Source: Burkholderiaceae bacterium | GTDB taxonomy: Bacteria; Pseudomonadota; Gammaproteobacteria; Burkholderiales; Burkholderiaceae_B | Reading direction: 5' to 3' | Length of the DNA: 64,000 nt | NCBI GenBank assembly: GCA_030728985.1 | Contig: JANQYI010000012.1 | Span: 1 to 64,000 of the forward strand | Shown: piece after piece, positions 51,040 through 58,833 of the stretch | Numbering within the stretch: the stretch's first letter is position 1 | How the letters are laid out: every line of letters starts with the position of its first letter | The notes under the pieces: model-generated | Told to the model about the DNA's origin: nothing | Seen by the model: the letters and a program-made list of their open reading frames with translations, nothing else | Database searches by the model: none | Translations under genes and position numbers: made by a program

Positions 51040-52701
51040 ATGCGTCTTAACATCCAGTCAGACTTAATTCAGTTTATCGCGCGTGAAAGCCTGAGTGATC
51101 TGAAAAGAGTTATCGCCATATCGTTCTTTGTTGGTTTGACCAATATGGGACTGATTGCCCTGATTAATAATGCTGCAGCCGATGTGAGCGAAGGTGAAAG
51201 CGTCACTCTGCAGTTTTTTATGTTCGCCATCATGCTGACGACGTTTCTGCTCATGACGAATATCGCGAACAGAGAAAACATCAAAAGCACCCAGAATCTG
51301 ATCTATAAGTTTAAGATGCGGATCATGCGCGAGGTGTTTCAGTCCGACATCTCTAAAGTAGATGATATTGGACGGGCTGAAATACTGCAAATCCTAGCCC
51401 GTGACACCCAGACTGTTTCTCAGTCCCTCACGATTTTGGTTGCTGCATGTCAGTCTTTGGCGACGCTTGCGTTTTTGACGCTTTATATGGCGACGATATC
51501 GTTAACCGCATTTTTTATTATCTTGATCTCGAGTGTGCTTATCTTCACGGCGGGCATAAGTGCGCTGCGCAACGTGACGGATGAGCTTGAAAAAGTATGG
51601 AAGCGGGAAAGTGCTCTCAATGAAATGTTCTCTGATTTCTTGAATGGATTTAAAGAAATCAAGATGCACTCAGATCGCGCTTATGATATCTCTCGCGAAA
51701 TGGTGGACGATGCCCGAGAAACGACGGACGTGAAAGCACAAGTGTTGATCTTAGTGGCGAATTTTTTTAACTATTTGCAGGTGCTGTTATATGTTGTCGT
51801 TGGTTTGATGATTTTCGTCGTTCCGATCATCTCTACGGATTTTTCAAAGAGCGTGATGCAGGCGGCGACGACCTCGCTCTTTTTGACGGCGTCTCTGACA
51901 GGTATTATCCAGAGCATTCCAAACCTTTCTCAGTCCAACGCTGCAGCACGCGCTTTGACACAACTCGAGAAAAAATTACTGTCCAGCAGTGATGAGCACA
52001 AGAATAATGCGCGTGAAGTTTTTGGCGATATTGAATCTATTCGTATTGAAAATATCAGATATCACTATCCAAATGGACAAGCAAATGAAAAGCCGAATGA
52101 AATTCGCGTAGACAATCAAAAATTTGGACTAGGTCCGATCAGTTATGAGTTCGAAGCTGGCAAGGTGTATTTTGTTCGTGGCAATAACGGCTCAGGCAAG
52201 ACCACGTTGATTCGTATTCTGGTTGGCTTGGCTCAGGCTGACGAGGGCGATATCTATGTCAATGGCACACCGATTTCTTTGCCTGCCACCAGTGACTATC
52301 GAAATCTCTTTTCGGTTGTTTTCACGGATTTCCATCTGTTTAAAAAGCTTTATGGTTTGAGTGATGTCACCCCTACCGAAATTGATCATTTAATTGAACT
52401 TTTCCAGATGAAAAAGAAATTGTCGATCACTGACGGTGTTTTCTCGAATCTTAGATTTTCAACGGGTCAAAAAAAGCGCCTTGCCTTAATGGTTGCCTTG
52501 CTTGAAAAGAGGCAAGTAATTATTCTTGATGAGTGGGCCGCGGACCAGGATCCTGAGTTCCGTCATTTGTTTTATGAGAAGATCATTCCGATGTTTAGAG
52601 CGATGGGAAAAACGGTAATCGCGATTACCCACGATGATCATTACTATCAATCCGCCGATCATTTGCTTCAGTTGGTAAATGGCCAACTCGTGTCAAGCTG
52701 A
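51040..52701 (+). CDS. Cyclic-peptide-export ABC transporter (SyrD/PvdE type)
   Basis: 553 residues with fused membrane and ATPase halves. Six hydrophobic segments occupy about residues 1-330. The nucleotide-binding half has Walker A RGNNGSGKTTLIRILVG, signature LRFSTGQKKRLALMVAL, Walker B VIILDEWAADQDPEFR and H-loop VIAITHDDHYY. The degenerate signature and the EWAADQDP block are typical of the SyrD/PvdE cyclic-peptide exporter family. It presumably exports the NRPS-PKS product to the periplasm. It is 24 bases after the second DUF697 gene and two bases before the SPFH gene. Confidence 0.9.
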   Translation: MRLNIQSDLIQFIARESLSDLKRVIAISFFVGLTNMGLIALINNAAADVSEGESVTLQFFMFAIMLTTFLLMTNIANRENIKSTQNLIYKFKMRIMREVFQSDISKVDDIGRAEILQILARDTQTVSQSLTILVAACQSLATLAFLTLYMATISLTAFFIILISSVLIFTAGISALRNVTDELEKVWKRESALNEMFSDFLNGFKEIKMHSDRAYDISREMVDDARETTDVKAQVLILVANFFNYLQVLLYVVVGLMIFVVPIISTDFSKSVMQAATTSLFLTASLTGIIQSIPNLSQSNAAARALTQLEKKLLSSSDEHKNNAREVFGDIESIRIENIRYHYPNGQANEKPNEIRVDNQKFGLGPISYEFEAGKVYFVRGNNGSGKTTLIRILVGLAQADEGDIYVNGTPISLPATSDYRNLFSVVFTDFHLFKKLYGLSDVTPTEIDHLIELFQMKKKLSITDGVFSNLRFSTGQKKRLALMVALLEKRQVIILDEWAADQDPEFRHLFYEKIIPMFRAMGKTVIAITHDDHYYQSADHLLQLVNGQLVSS

Positions 52702-52702
52702 G

Positions 52703-53824
52703 ATGAACATGCAAAAGACAAAGCGTCATATTTTCTCTCGCGCATGGAATGCGTTATTGCGCTGGGCACAAAAAAAAATATTGACCATTTTCTTCTTGGT
52801 CGTATTGCTCGTGTCCTCATTAATTGTATTGTGGCCCCGGATGTTTGTCCTCGTTCCCGCAGGCAATATTGGCGTGATCTATCGACCCTTGAGTCAGGGT
52901 GTTGACCTTGGTTTTGTGTTGCGGGAGGGTGCGTATCTGATTTTGCCTTGGAACAAGGTGACGCAGTATACGGTGCAGATTCAACTCAAAGAATTGCATC
53001 TTGAGTTGATGACATCGGACCTGCTCAAAACGAACGTCACGGTTTCTTTTCAGTTCGAGGCCAATCCCAATACGCTACCGTTGCTGCACAAATATGTTGG
53101 CGTCGACTATCTTGAAAAGCTGATCATTCCACAGGTCATTAAAGTCACCCGTGAAAAAGTCGCTCAGTTGAATTCGCGTATGGCGTATACCGGTGATATT
53201 GGTCAGGTCGCCAGTGATATCGCGATCACGACGGATAACCTTTTGATCCAACAACTTAGCCCGCCAGGTTTATCTAATGTGCGTTTAATTCGCGTGAGTT
53301 CCGTTCAGCTTACTTCAGTGTTATATCCCCCCTTCGTTCAAGCGGCGATTGATAATAAAGTCGTCGAGTCGGAAATTGCCGAAGCTTATAAATTCAAAAT
53401 CCAAGCTTCTCGCCTAGAAGCCGAACGTAAGGTGATTGAGGCGACAGGTATCCGTGACTTTCAAAATATTGTGAACGAGGGGATGACGGAAAATTATCTG
53501 AGGTTCCGCGGCATCCAGGCGACAGAGGAGTTAGCCAAATCTTCGAACGCCAAGACGTTGATATTTGGTTCAGGGCCATCTGGACTACCATTGGTGTTGG
53601 GTAATGCGGTGGATAATGCACCACCCGGAGCAATTGGAGGAACTGTGATTCAGGATCCGTTGAAGCAACCTGTGATGCAATCAACGGAAAGCAGCCAGAC
53701 AAAAAAGAATGCTGTGACAAAAGACGTCCCTGCGAAGGGGGGAGCCACTAAGGATGTACAACCTCAGGAGTCACCGACTAATGAACCCCCCGCGCCAGCG
53801 GCAGCGGTACCCATTAAAAAATAG
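52703..53824 (+). CDS. SPFH/prohibitin-domain membrane protein
   Basis: About 373 residues. One N-terminal membrane segment (ILTIFFLVVLLVSSLIVLW) is followed by a band-7/SPFH domain: VPAGNIGVIYRPLSQGVDLG, LREGAYLILPWNKV, NVTVSFQFEANP. An Ala/Glu helical stretch, EAYKFKIQASRLEAERKVIE, precedes a Pro/Lys/Thr-rich tail. SPFH proteins oligomerise on membranes and often stabilise partner proteins or microdomains. The start lies two bases after the exporter stop (52703; 52709 is the alternative), which ties it to the exporter. Confidence 0.87.
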   Translation: MNMQKTKRHIFSRAWNALLRWAQKKILTIFFLVVLLVSSLIVLWPRMFVLVPAGNIGVIYRPLSQGVDLGFVLREGAYLILPWNKVTQYTVQIQLKELHLELMTSDLLKTNVTVSFQFEANPNTLPLLHKYVGVDYLEKLIIPQVIKVTREKVAQLNSRMAYTGDIGQVASDIAITTDNLLIQQLSPPGLSNVRLIRVSSVQLTSVLYPPFVQAAIDNKVVESEIAEAYKFKIQASRLEAERKVIEATGIRDFQNIVNEGMTENYLRFRGIQATEELAKSSNAKTLIFGSGPSGLPLVLGNAVDNAPPGAIGGTVIQDPLKQPVMQSTESSQTKKNAVTKDVPAKGGATKDVQPQESPTNEPPAPAAAVPIKK

Positions 53825-53860
53825 ATCAAACGAGTCTTGGTACACGCATTACATTGTGAA

Positions 53861-54157
53861 CTAAGCGGCTCTAAAAGAGAAGAAACGTCTAGTCTTAGAG
53901 AAGAAACGTCTAGTCTTTTTCTGGGGGGGCAGGGGTGTTACCGGGCTGAGTTCTGTTGTCTTTGTTGTCTTTGTTGTATTTGTTGTCTTTGTTGTATTTG
54001 GACATGTTGTACCGAAAAAGAGTAACGCGGCCCCTACGACCAACGGTGTCATATACAAGGAAGTCAGCAATACTCCCCAAAACTTTAATCGACTGTTGCG
54101 TCCCAGATAAGCCAACAATATCGAAAAAATAATTTGGGCTGCAATGATGTAGTACAT
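53861..54157 (-). CDS. Small membrane protein with repeat-built tail
   Basis: About 98 residues. Two hydrophobic segments (YYIIAAQIIFSILLAYL and VLLTSLYMTPLVVGAALLFF) are followed by a Thr/Lys/Asn repeat region from 9-bp units and a basic end made of two KTRRFFS copies. The start at 54157 is preferred because GGGAGTG precedes it; 54169 is the alternative. It resembles short superinfection or accessory membrane proteins only in general terms; function unknown. It is the same strand as the PKS, 80 bases downstream of it. Confidence 0.5.
   Translation of the reverse strand: MYYIIAAQIIFSILLAYLGRNSRLKFWGVLLTSLYMTPLVVGAALLFFGTTCPNTTKTTNTTKTTKTTELSPVTPLPPQKKTRRFFSKTRRFFSFRAA
53876..53917. repeat. 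Two tandem 21-bp copies
   Basis: Identical 21-base units at 53876-53896 and 53897-53917. The unit is in frame and encodes a duplicated seven-residue KTRRFFS block at the C-terminus of the small membrane protein on the minus strand. Confidence 0.93.
53954..53998. repeat. Five 9-bp tandem units
   Basis: Five units of TGTTGTCTT or TGTTGTATT occupy 53954-53998. On the minus strand they encode a run of Thr-Thr-Lys or Thr-Thr-Asn within the small membrane protein. Copy-number change by slippage would alter the linker length without breaking the frame. Confidence 0.93.
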
Positions 54158-54237
54158 GCTCACTCCCATGTCATAAAATAAATAAACTTTGTCTCATTAT
54201 TTGGTCAATCATACTAGAGAGTAGGATTAAAGAGAGG

Positions 54238-57200
54238 CTATTTTTTTATCGTTTTTTTATGATTTGCAACGGAATCTCTGGTTCCAAGCGCTTCCAAAAG
54301 CTCCAAAGACAACTCTCCGCTCGCTAAAAGTGCCTCGACCTCTTCGTCGGTCATGCTCTCAAGACAATCAAGTTGGGCGGCGAGCTGATCCGTATCACTA
54401 TTTTCCAATTGCTTGTCCAAGAGCGCCTGGCTGAGTTGCGCGACGGTCGGATGCGCGAAAAGAAGCGCGATATCGACGTTGACTTTAAAGTCATATTGAA
54501 GCTCTAGAGTGAGCTGTGCCCCAAGCAGGGAGTGCCCCCCCAAGTCGAAGAAATTGTCTTCGACGCCGATTTGCTTGATACCCAAGCATTTTTGCCATGT
54601 TTGCGCAACGCTTTGCTCATACTCGTTGCGCGGAGCAACATAAGGGTTGGACAGGTAGGGGCGTTCGTACAGGCGATCTTCCGAAGAGGTGGCTGGACCC
54701 GAGGCGCTGTTCTTCTGTTGCCGCAGAATTTGTTCGCGGCGCGCCATCGGTGGATTGGTTGCGATCGTGACGCAAGCCATTTCATCGAGCTTCATCAGAC
54801 GCTCAAACGCTTGCATTCCTTCTTCAGGAGACAAGGGTAGATCTGTCCGTGCAGAAAGTTCTGATTTAGCGGTATTTTCTGCTTTCCAACTGTCCCATTG
54901 GATAACCATCCATGGCACATCGTGACGTTGATTATGTTGATGGGCAAAGGCTTCGAGATGCAGCGCGGCGACAGTGTGGGCGACTTGTCCTGTGCCGCTG
55001 ATTTGCGCCGTTAAAGACGACATCACCATGCAAAGATTCACTTCATGCTTTTCTAATGCCGTTTCTAGCTCGAGGAGTTGATTCTGTTGCGCGTTCCAAT
55101 AGGTCGAAAGCGCTTGTTCGTCTAGTGCTTGTATGAGCCCAAAGGGTTTTTTAGAGTGCATATCGACGGCATGTATAAATACATCGATGGCTTGCCATTT
55201 TTCTTGGACGCGTTCAAGGAGCGCAGAGAGTGACTGTGTTGAGATCTCCTTGAGCTCTACGGCCTCGACGCTCGCTCCGAGCGCTCTTAAGGACTCGATC
55301 TCCGCTTGTCGGCGTGTCAGTGTCGCGCTTGATTGGGCGGTCAGCACCATTTTGCTACCCGGAAGTTTGGCCAGTGCTTTGGCAAAGACGAGGCCTATAT
55401 CTTCTAGACCATCAGTAATTACATATACACAGTGAGCTTTAAAAATACCCAACGCGGGATCGCGTTCCTCTGGGTGGATTGGGCGCAATTCTGGAATCCA
55501 GCGATTGCTATTACGCAAGACGATTGTTGAATCACAGGTCTCGCTTACCAATTCCGCTGTCAGTTTTTCACAGAGTCTTGATAGTTTTTTTGTTGTAGTT
55601 GGTGTAATGATATCGATTGTTTGCGTATCGAAATGTGTGAATTCATAGTTGAGGGTACGCATCATGCCAAGCAGTGCTGCTTGAGCGGGCTCAATCGTTA
55701 AGCTCGGATCGGTCGCGAGAACATGTTCACTGATCGCGGCGAGTCGCAATGGCCGATCATCGCGCTGTGCCGAGATTGCTTGAACGAGTTTGATCAGTGG
55801 ATCGCAGACAGTGCTAAGCGTACGGGTGATTTTGTCACCGTCTGCTGTATGCGAGCCATTCAGAATGGGCAAGTACACCAAGGTGTCACAGTCCTTGCTC
55901 GAGACGACGCACTCATCATGGGTATGCGACAGAGAGACGGTATGACCCTGTTTAGCCAAGGTGTCGCGCAATAGGCTTGCAAGGGGACTCGATGGTCCGT
56001 AAAGGGAAAAGCGTTGTGCATTTGGCGTCGCTTTTCCATTTGGGCTCTGACTTAGTACCCAGCCAGGCAAATAAAACCAGTCGTCTGGATTCTTACGGCG
56101 ACGTGCATCGTTCTGCGCGAAACTTGAAGCTGATTTCTGACCACCAGGTTGAATCCAGAATTTTTGTCTTTCAAAGGGATAGGTCGGAAGCGGGACACGC
56201 AGTCTACTCTCGTTTTCATAAAAACCTGCCCAGTCAATGGCGACACCAGCACACCAAAGTTGGCCCAGCGCGGTGAGCATGAAGGCTTGCGCGCCGATGG
56301 TTGCTTGCGCGGTCGGTAAGCTTACGACTAACGTGCGTTGATTTTCCTGAACCGCTATCGAAGCCAGGCTGGTCAGGGTGCGTCCTGGACCTATTTCGAG
56401 CAGAACGGCATGCTTGTCTGAATGCAATAAAGTTTGAATCCCAGCTGAAAAACGTACAGTTTGTCTGATGTGTTCACGCCAATAGTTGGGGTCGGTGACT
56501 TGCGCTGCGGTGATCCAGGTGCCAGTTAGGTTGGAGATATAAGGAATCTGAGGAGCTTGAAAAGAAATATGCCGCGTTTGAGCGCTAAAGCTCTCAAGCA
56601 TTGGCTCCATCATCGAGGAGTGAAAGGCGTGCGAAGTTTGCAGGACCGTGCCGTTGACGTTCTGCGCGAGCAAATGTGCTTTGAAGGCGTCGATGTTTTC
56701 AATGGTGCCTGAAACAACCGTAAGGGCTGGTCCATTGACCGCTGCGATATCAAGAGAGATCTTACTTGCCGTGAGTTGTTCCATGACCTTGTGCTCAGCC
56801 AAGGGTACAGAAAGCATAGCTCCAGGCGGCATGCTCTGCATCAGGCGACTGCGAATACTCACCAGTGTTAGTCCATCCTCCAAGCTAAAGACGCCGGCCA
56901 GACAGGCGGCGACATATTCGCCGAGGCTGTGACCGATCATGGCCTTAGGTGCTACACCCCAGCGCATCCACACGCGCGCGAGGGCATATTCAAGTGCGAA
57001 GAGCGCAGGTTGTGTCAACGAGGTATTTTTGAGCATTTCCTGAGCTTGAGCCTGCGCCTCAGGAAGTGGGAAAAGCACGGCGCGAATATCCTGACCGATC
57101 AAGGGTTCCAGAAACTCGGCACACTGATCGATGAGGGCGGTGAATAAAGGTTCATGTTGATAAAGCTCTCTACCCATGCCTGAATACTGGCTTCCTTGTC

Positions 57201-58833
57201 CGGGGAACAAGAACACAATTTCCGGCGCGCTTGAGGACTCTACGAAGGCAGACGTTGTATTGGGAAGCTGTTGAATCGCTTCTTGGATATCTTTAACGGA
57301 GAGGCTCAAACGATGAGAAAACCGTTTTCTGCCGCGTTGCAAGGTATGCGTGACATCCGCGAGGTTACACGTGGGATGTTCGGTCAGGTGGTTCACCAAG
57401 CGTTGGACGCTTGAGTTCAAGGCGGATTCGGTGCGCGCGGATAGCACCAGAAGGTGGTTGGCACGCGAGCTTGAGCCTGGCTGTGCCAGAGGGGCCTCGG
57501 CAAGGATGGCATGGGCATTCGTGCCACCGACACCAAACGAACTTAAGGCCGCGATTCTGGGTTTGTTTTCCTGGCGTGGCCAAGGTTTCAGTGTGTTGAC
57601 AATATAAAAAGGCGTATTGGGTAGATCAAGCTTTGGGTTGGGAGCTTGCCAGTGCAGAGTTGGTACCAACTGCTCATGCTCAAGTGAAAGTGCTGTTTTG
57701 ATCAGCCCGGCGAGTCCGGCGGCCTTGTCGACGTGACCGATATTGGATTTCACTGCGCCCAAGCCGCAATAGCCTGTTAGGTCGGTTTGTGTTCTAAAGG
57801 CCTGGGTCAGCGCGGCGACCTCAATGGGATCACCCAAGGGAGTTGCTGTGCCATGGGCTTCGACATAGCTGATTTCTTCGGGCAAGACCCCTGCCATGGC
57901 CTGAGCTTCGAGAATGACTTCGGCCTGACCATCGATGCTGGGTGCGGAGTAGCCAATTTTGTCGGAACCATCATTATTGATCGCACTGCCACGGATCACG
58001 GCATGAATGTGATCACCATCAGCGATGGCATCGCTGAGTCGTTTCAGAACGACAGCCGCGGCACCATTGCCATCGACCAAACCACTCGGTGTGGCGTCAA
58101 ACGGTCTGCAGTGCCCGTCTGGTGAATACGCCGTGCCCCCCTCGTCAACATAAGCCGTTTTCTGCGGCAGGTGCACTGTCACACCGCCGACGAGCACCAT
58201 GTCGGACTGGTAGGTCAATAGATGTTGGCAGGCCATATGCACGCCAACCAAAGAAGAGGAGCAGGCTGTACCAATGTCGATCGCCGGTCCGTGGGTATTC
58301 ATGCTGTAGGCGATACGCGTTGGGACAAAATCCTTGTCGTTATAAATCGACAACTGAAAACCGCCGACTTGCTCCATCAATCCTGGATTGGTCAGGATAT
58401 TGAATGCAAGATAGGTATTCATCCCGGCACTCGTAAAAATCGCGACGCGACCTGGGTATTGCGCAGGGTCGTAACCCGCTCCTTCCATGGCTTCCCAGGC
58501 GCATTCAAGCATCACTCGGTGTTGCGGATCAATGAGTTCAGCCTCCCTTGGAGAAATGCCAAAAAAACTTGCGTCAAAGAGATCGACATCGGCGAGATAA
58601 CCTTTGGCTGCGACGCTTTTTTCATGATTCACCACATCAGGGTCCGCACCCACGCCGAGCATTTCTTCTTTTGAAAACTGGACAATGGCTTCTTTACCGT
58701 CACGCAACAAGGTCCAAAAGGCATTGAGGTCGGGGCTGCCTGGCATTCTTGCCGACATGCCGATGATGGCAATGCTATCTGTCTGGTCGCGGTTGTCTGA
58801 ATCTTGAGCCACAGAGGGATTTCCAATGGTCAT
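54238..58833 (-). CDS. Type I PKS module: KS-AT-(inactive KR)-ACP
   Basis: 1531 residues. KS: DIGTACSSSL (Cys near 191), EAHGTATPLGDP and KSNIGHVDKAAG, complete. AT: FPGQGSQYSGMG, GHSLGEYVAA (near 634) and TSHAFHSSMM; HAFH indicates malonyl-CoA. KR-like region (about 1080-1330): the NADPH loop is ITDGLEDIG, and 13 residues after the catalytic Ser (MSSLTAQ) the Tyr is replaced by His (GQVAHTVAAL), with the following Asn also lost, so ketone reduction is unlikely. ACP: FFDLGGHSLLGAQL (near 1433), then an acidic docking tail DEEVEALLASGELSLELLE. Its start overlaps the stop of the upstream synthetase gene (ATGA). It should add one unreduced malonate unit. Confidence 0.92.
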   Translation of the reverse strand: MTIGNPSVAQDSDNRDQTDSIAIIGMSARMPGSPDLNAFWTLLRDGKEAIVQFSKEEMLGVGADPDVVNHEKSVAAKGYLADVDLFDASFFGISPREAELIDPQHRVMLECAWEAMEGAGYDPAQYPGRVAIFTSAGMNTYLAFNILTNPGLMEQVGGFQLSIYNDKDFVPTRIAYSMNTHGPAIDIGTACSSSLVGVHMACQHLLTYQSDMVLVGGVTVHLPQKTAYVDEGGTAYSPDGHCRPFDATPSGLVDGNGAAAVVLKRLSDAIADGDHIHAVIRGSAINNDGSDKIGYSAPSIDGQAEVILEAQAMAGVLPEEISYVEAHGTATPLGDPIEVAALTQAFRTQTDLTGYCGLGAVKSNIGHVDKAAGLAGLIKTALSLEHEQLVPTLHWQAPNPKLDLPNTPFYIVNTLKPWPRQENKPRIAALSSFGVGGTNAHAILAEAPLAQPGSSSRANHLLVLSARTESALNSSVQRLVNHLTEHPTCNLADVTHTLQRGRKRFSHRLSLSVKDIQEAIQQLPNTTSAFVESSSAPEIVFLFPGQGSQYSGMGRELYQHEPLFTALIDQCAEFLEPLIGQDIRAVLFPLPEAQAQAQEMLKNTSLTQPALFALEYALARVWMRWGVAPKAMIGHSLGEYVAACLAGVFSLEDGLTLVSIRSRLMQSMPPGAMLSVPLAEHKVMEQLTASKISLDIAAVNGPALTVVSGTIENIDAFKAHLLAQNVNGTVLQTSHAFHSSMMEPMLESFSAQTRHISFQAPQIPYISNLTGTWITAAQVTDPNYWREHIRQTVRFSAGIQTLLHSDKHAVLLEIGPGRTLTSLASIAVQENQRTLVVSLPTAQATIGAQAFMLTALGQLWCAGVAIDWAGFYENESRLRVPLPTYPFERQKFWIQPGGQKSASSFAQNDARRRKNPDDWFYLPGWVLSQSPNGKATPNAQRFSLYGPSSPLASLLRDTLAKQGHTVSLSHTHDECVVSSKDCDTLVYLPILNGSHTADGDKITRTLSTVCDPLIKLVQAISAQRDDRPLRLAAISEHVLATDPSLTIEPAQAALLGMMRTLNYEFTHFDTQTIDIITPTTTKKLSRLCEKLTAELVSETCDSTIVLRNSNRWIPELRPIHPEERDPALGIFKAHCVYVITDGLEDIGLVFAKALAKLPGSKMVLTAQSSATLTRRQAEIESLRALGASVEAVELKEISTQSLSALLERVQEKWQAIDVFIHAVDMHSKKPFGLIQALDEQALSTYWNAQQNQLLELETALEKHEVNLCMVMSSLTAQISGTGQVAHTVAALHLEAFAHQHNQRHDVPWMVIQWDSWKAENTAKSELSARTDLPLSPEEGMQAFERLMKLDEMACVTIATNPPMARREQILRQQKNSASGPATSSEDRLYERPYLSNPYVAPRNEYEQSVAQTWQKCLGIKQIGVEDNFFDLGGHSLLGAQLTLELQYDFKVNVDIALLFAHPTVAQLSQALLDKQLENSDTDQLAAQLDCLESMTDEEVEALLASGELSLELLEALGTRDSVANHKKTIKK

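Noticed and set aside
53954-53998. CRISPR-like array
   Set aside because: Units are 9 bp without spacers; this is a simple coding microsatellite. No CRISPR array was seen in the window.
53837-54025. Plus-strand ORF with a Cys-rich CCLCCLCC-type run
   Set aside because: The cysteine run is the reverse reading of the 9-bp repeats. There is no ribosome site, and the minus-strand frame with two membrane helices and GGGAG upstream is more credible.
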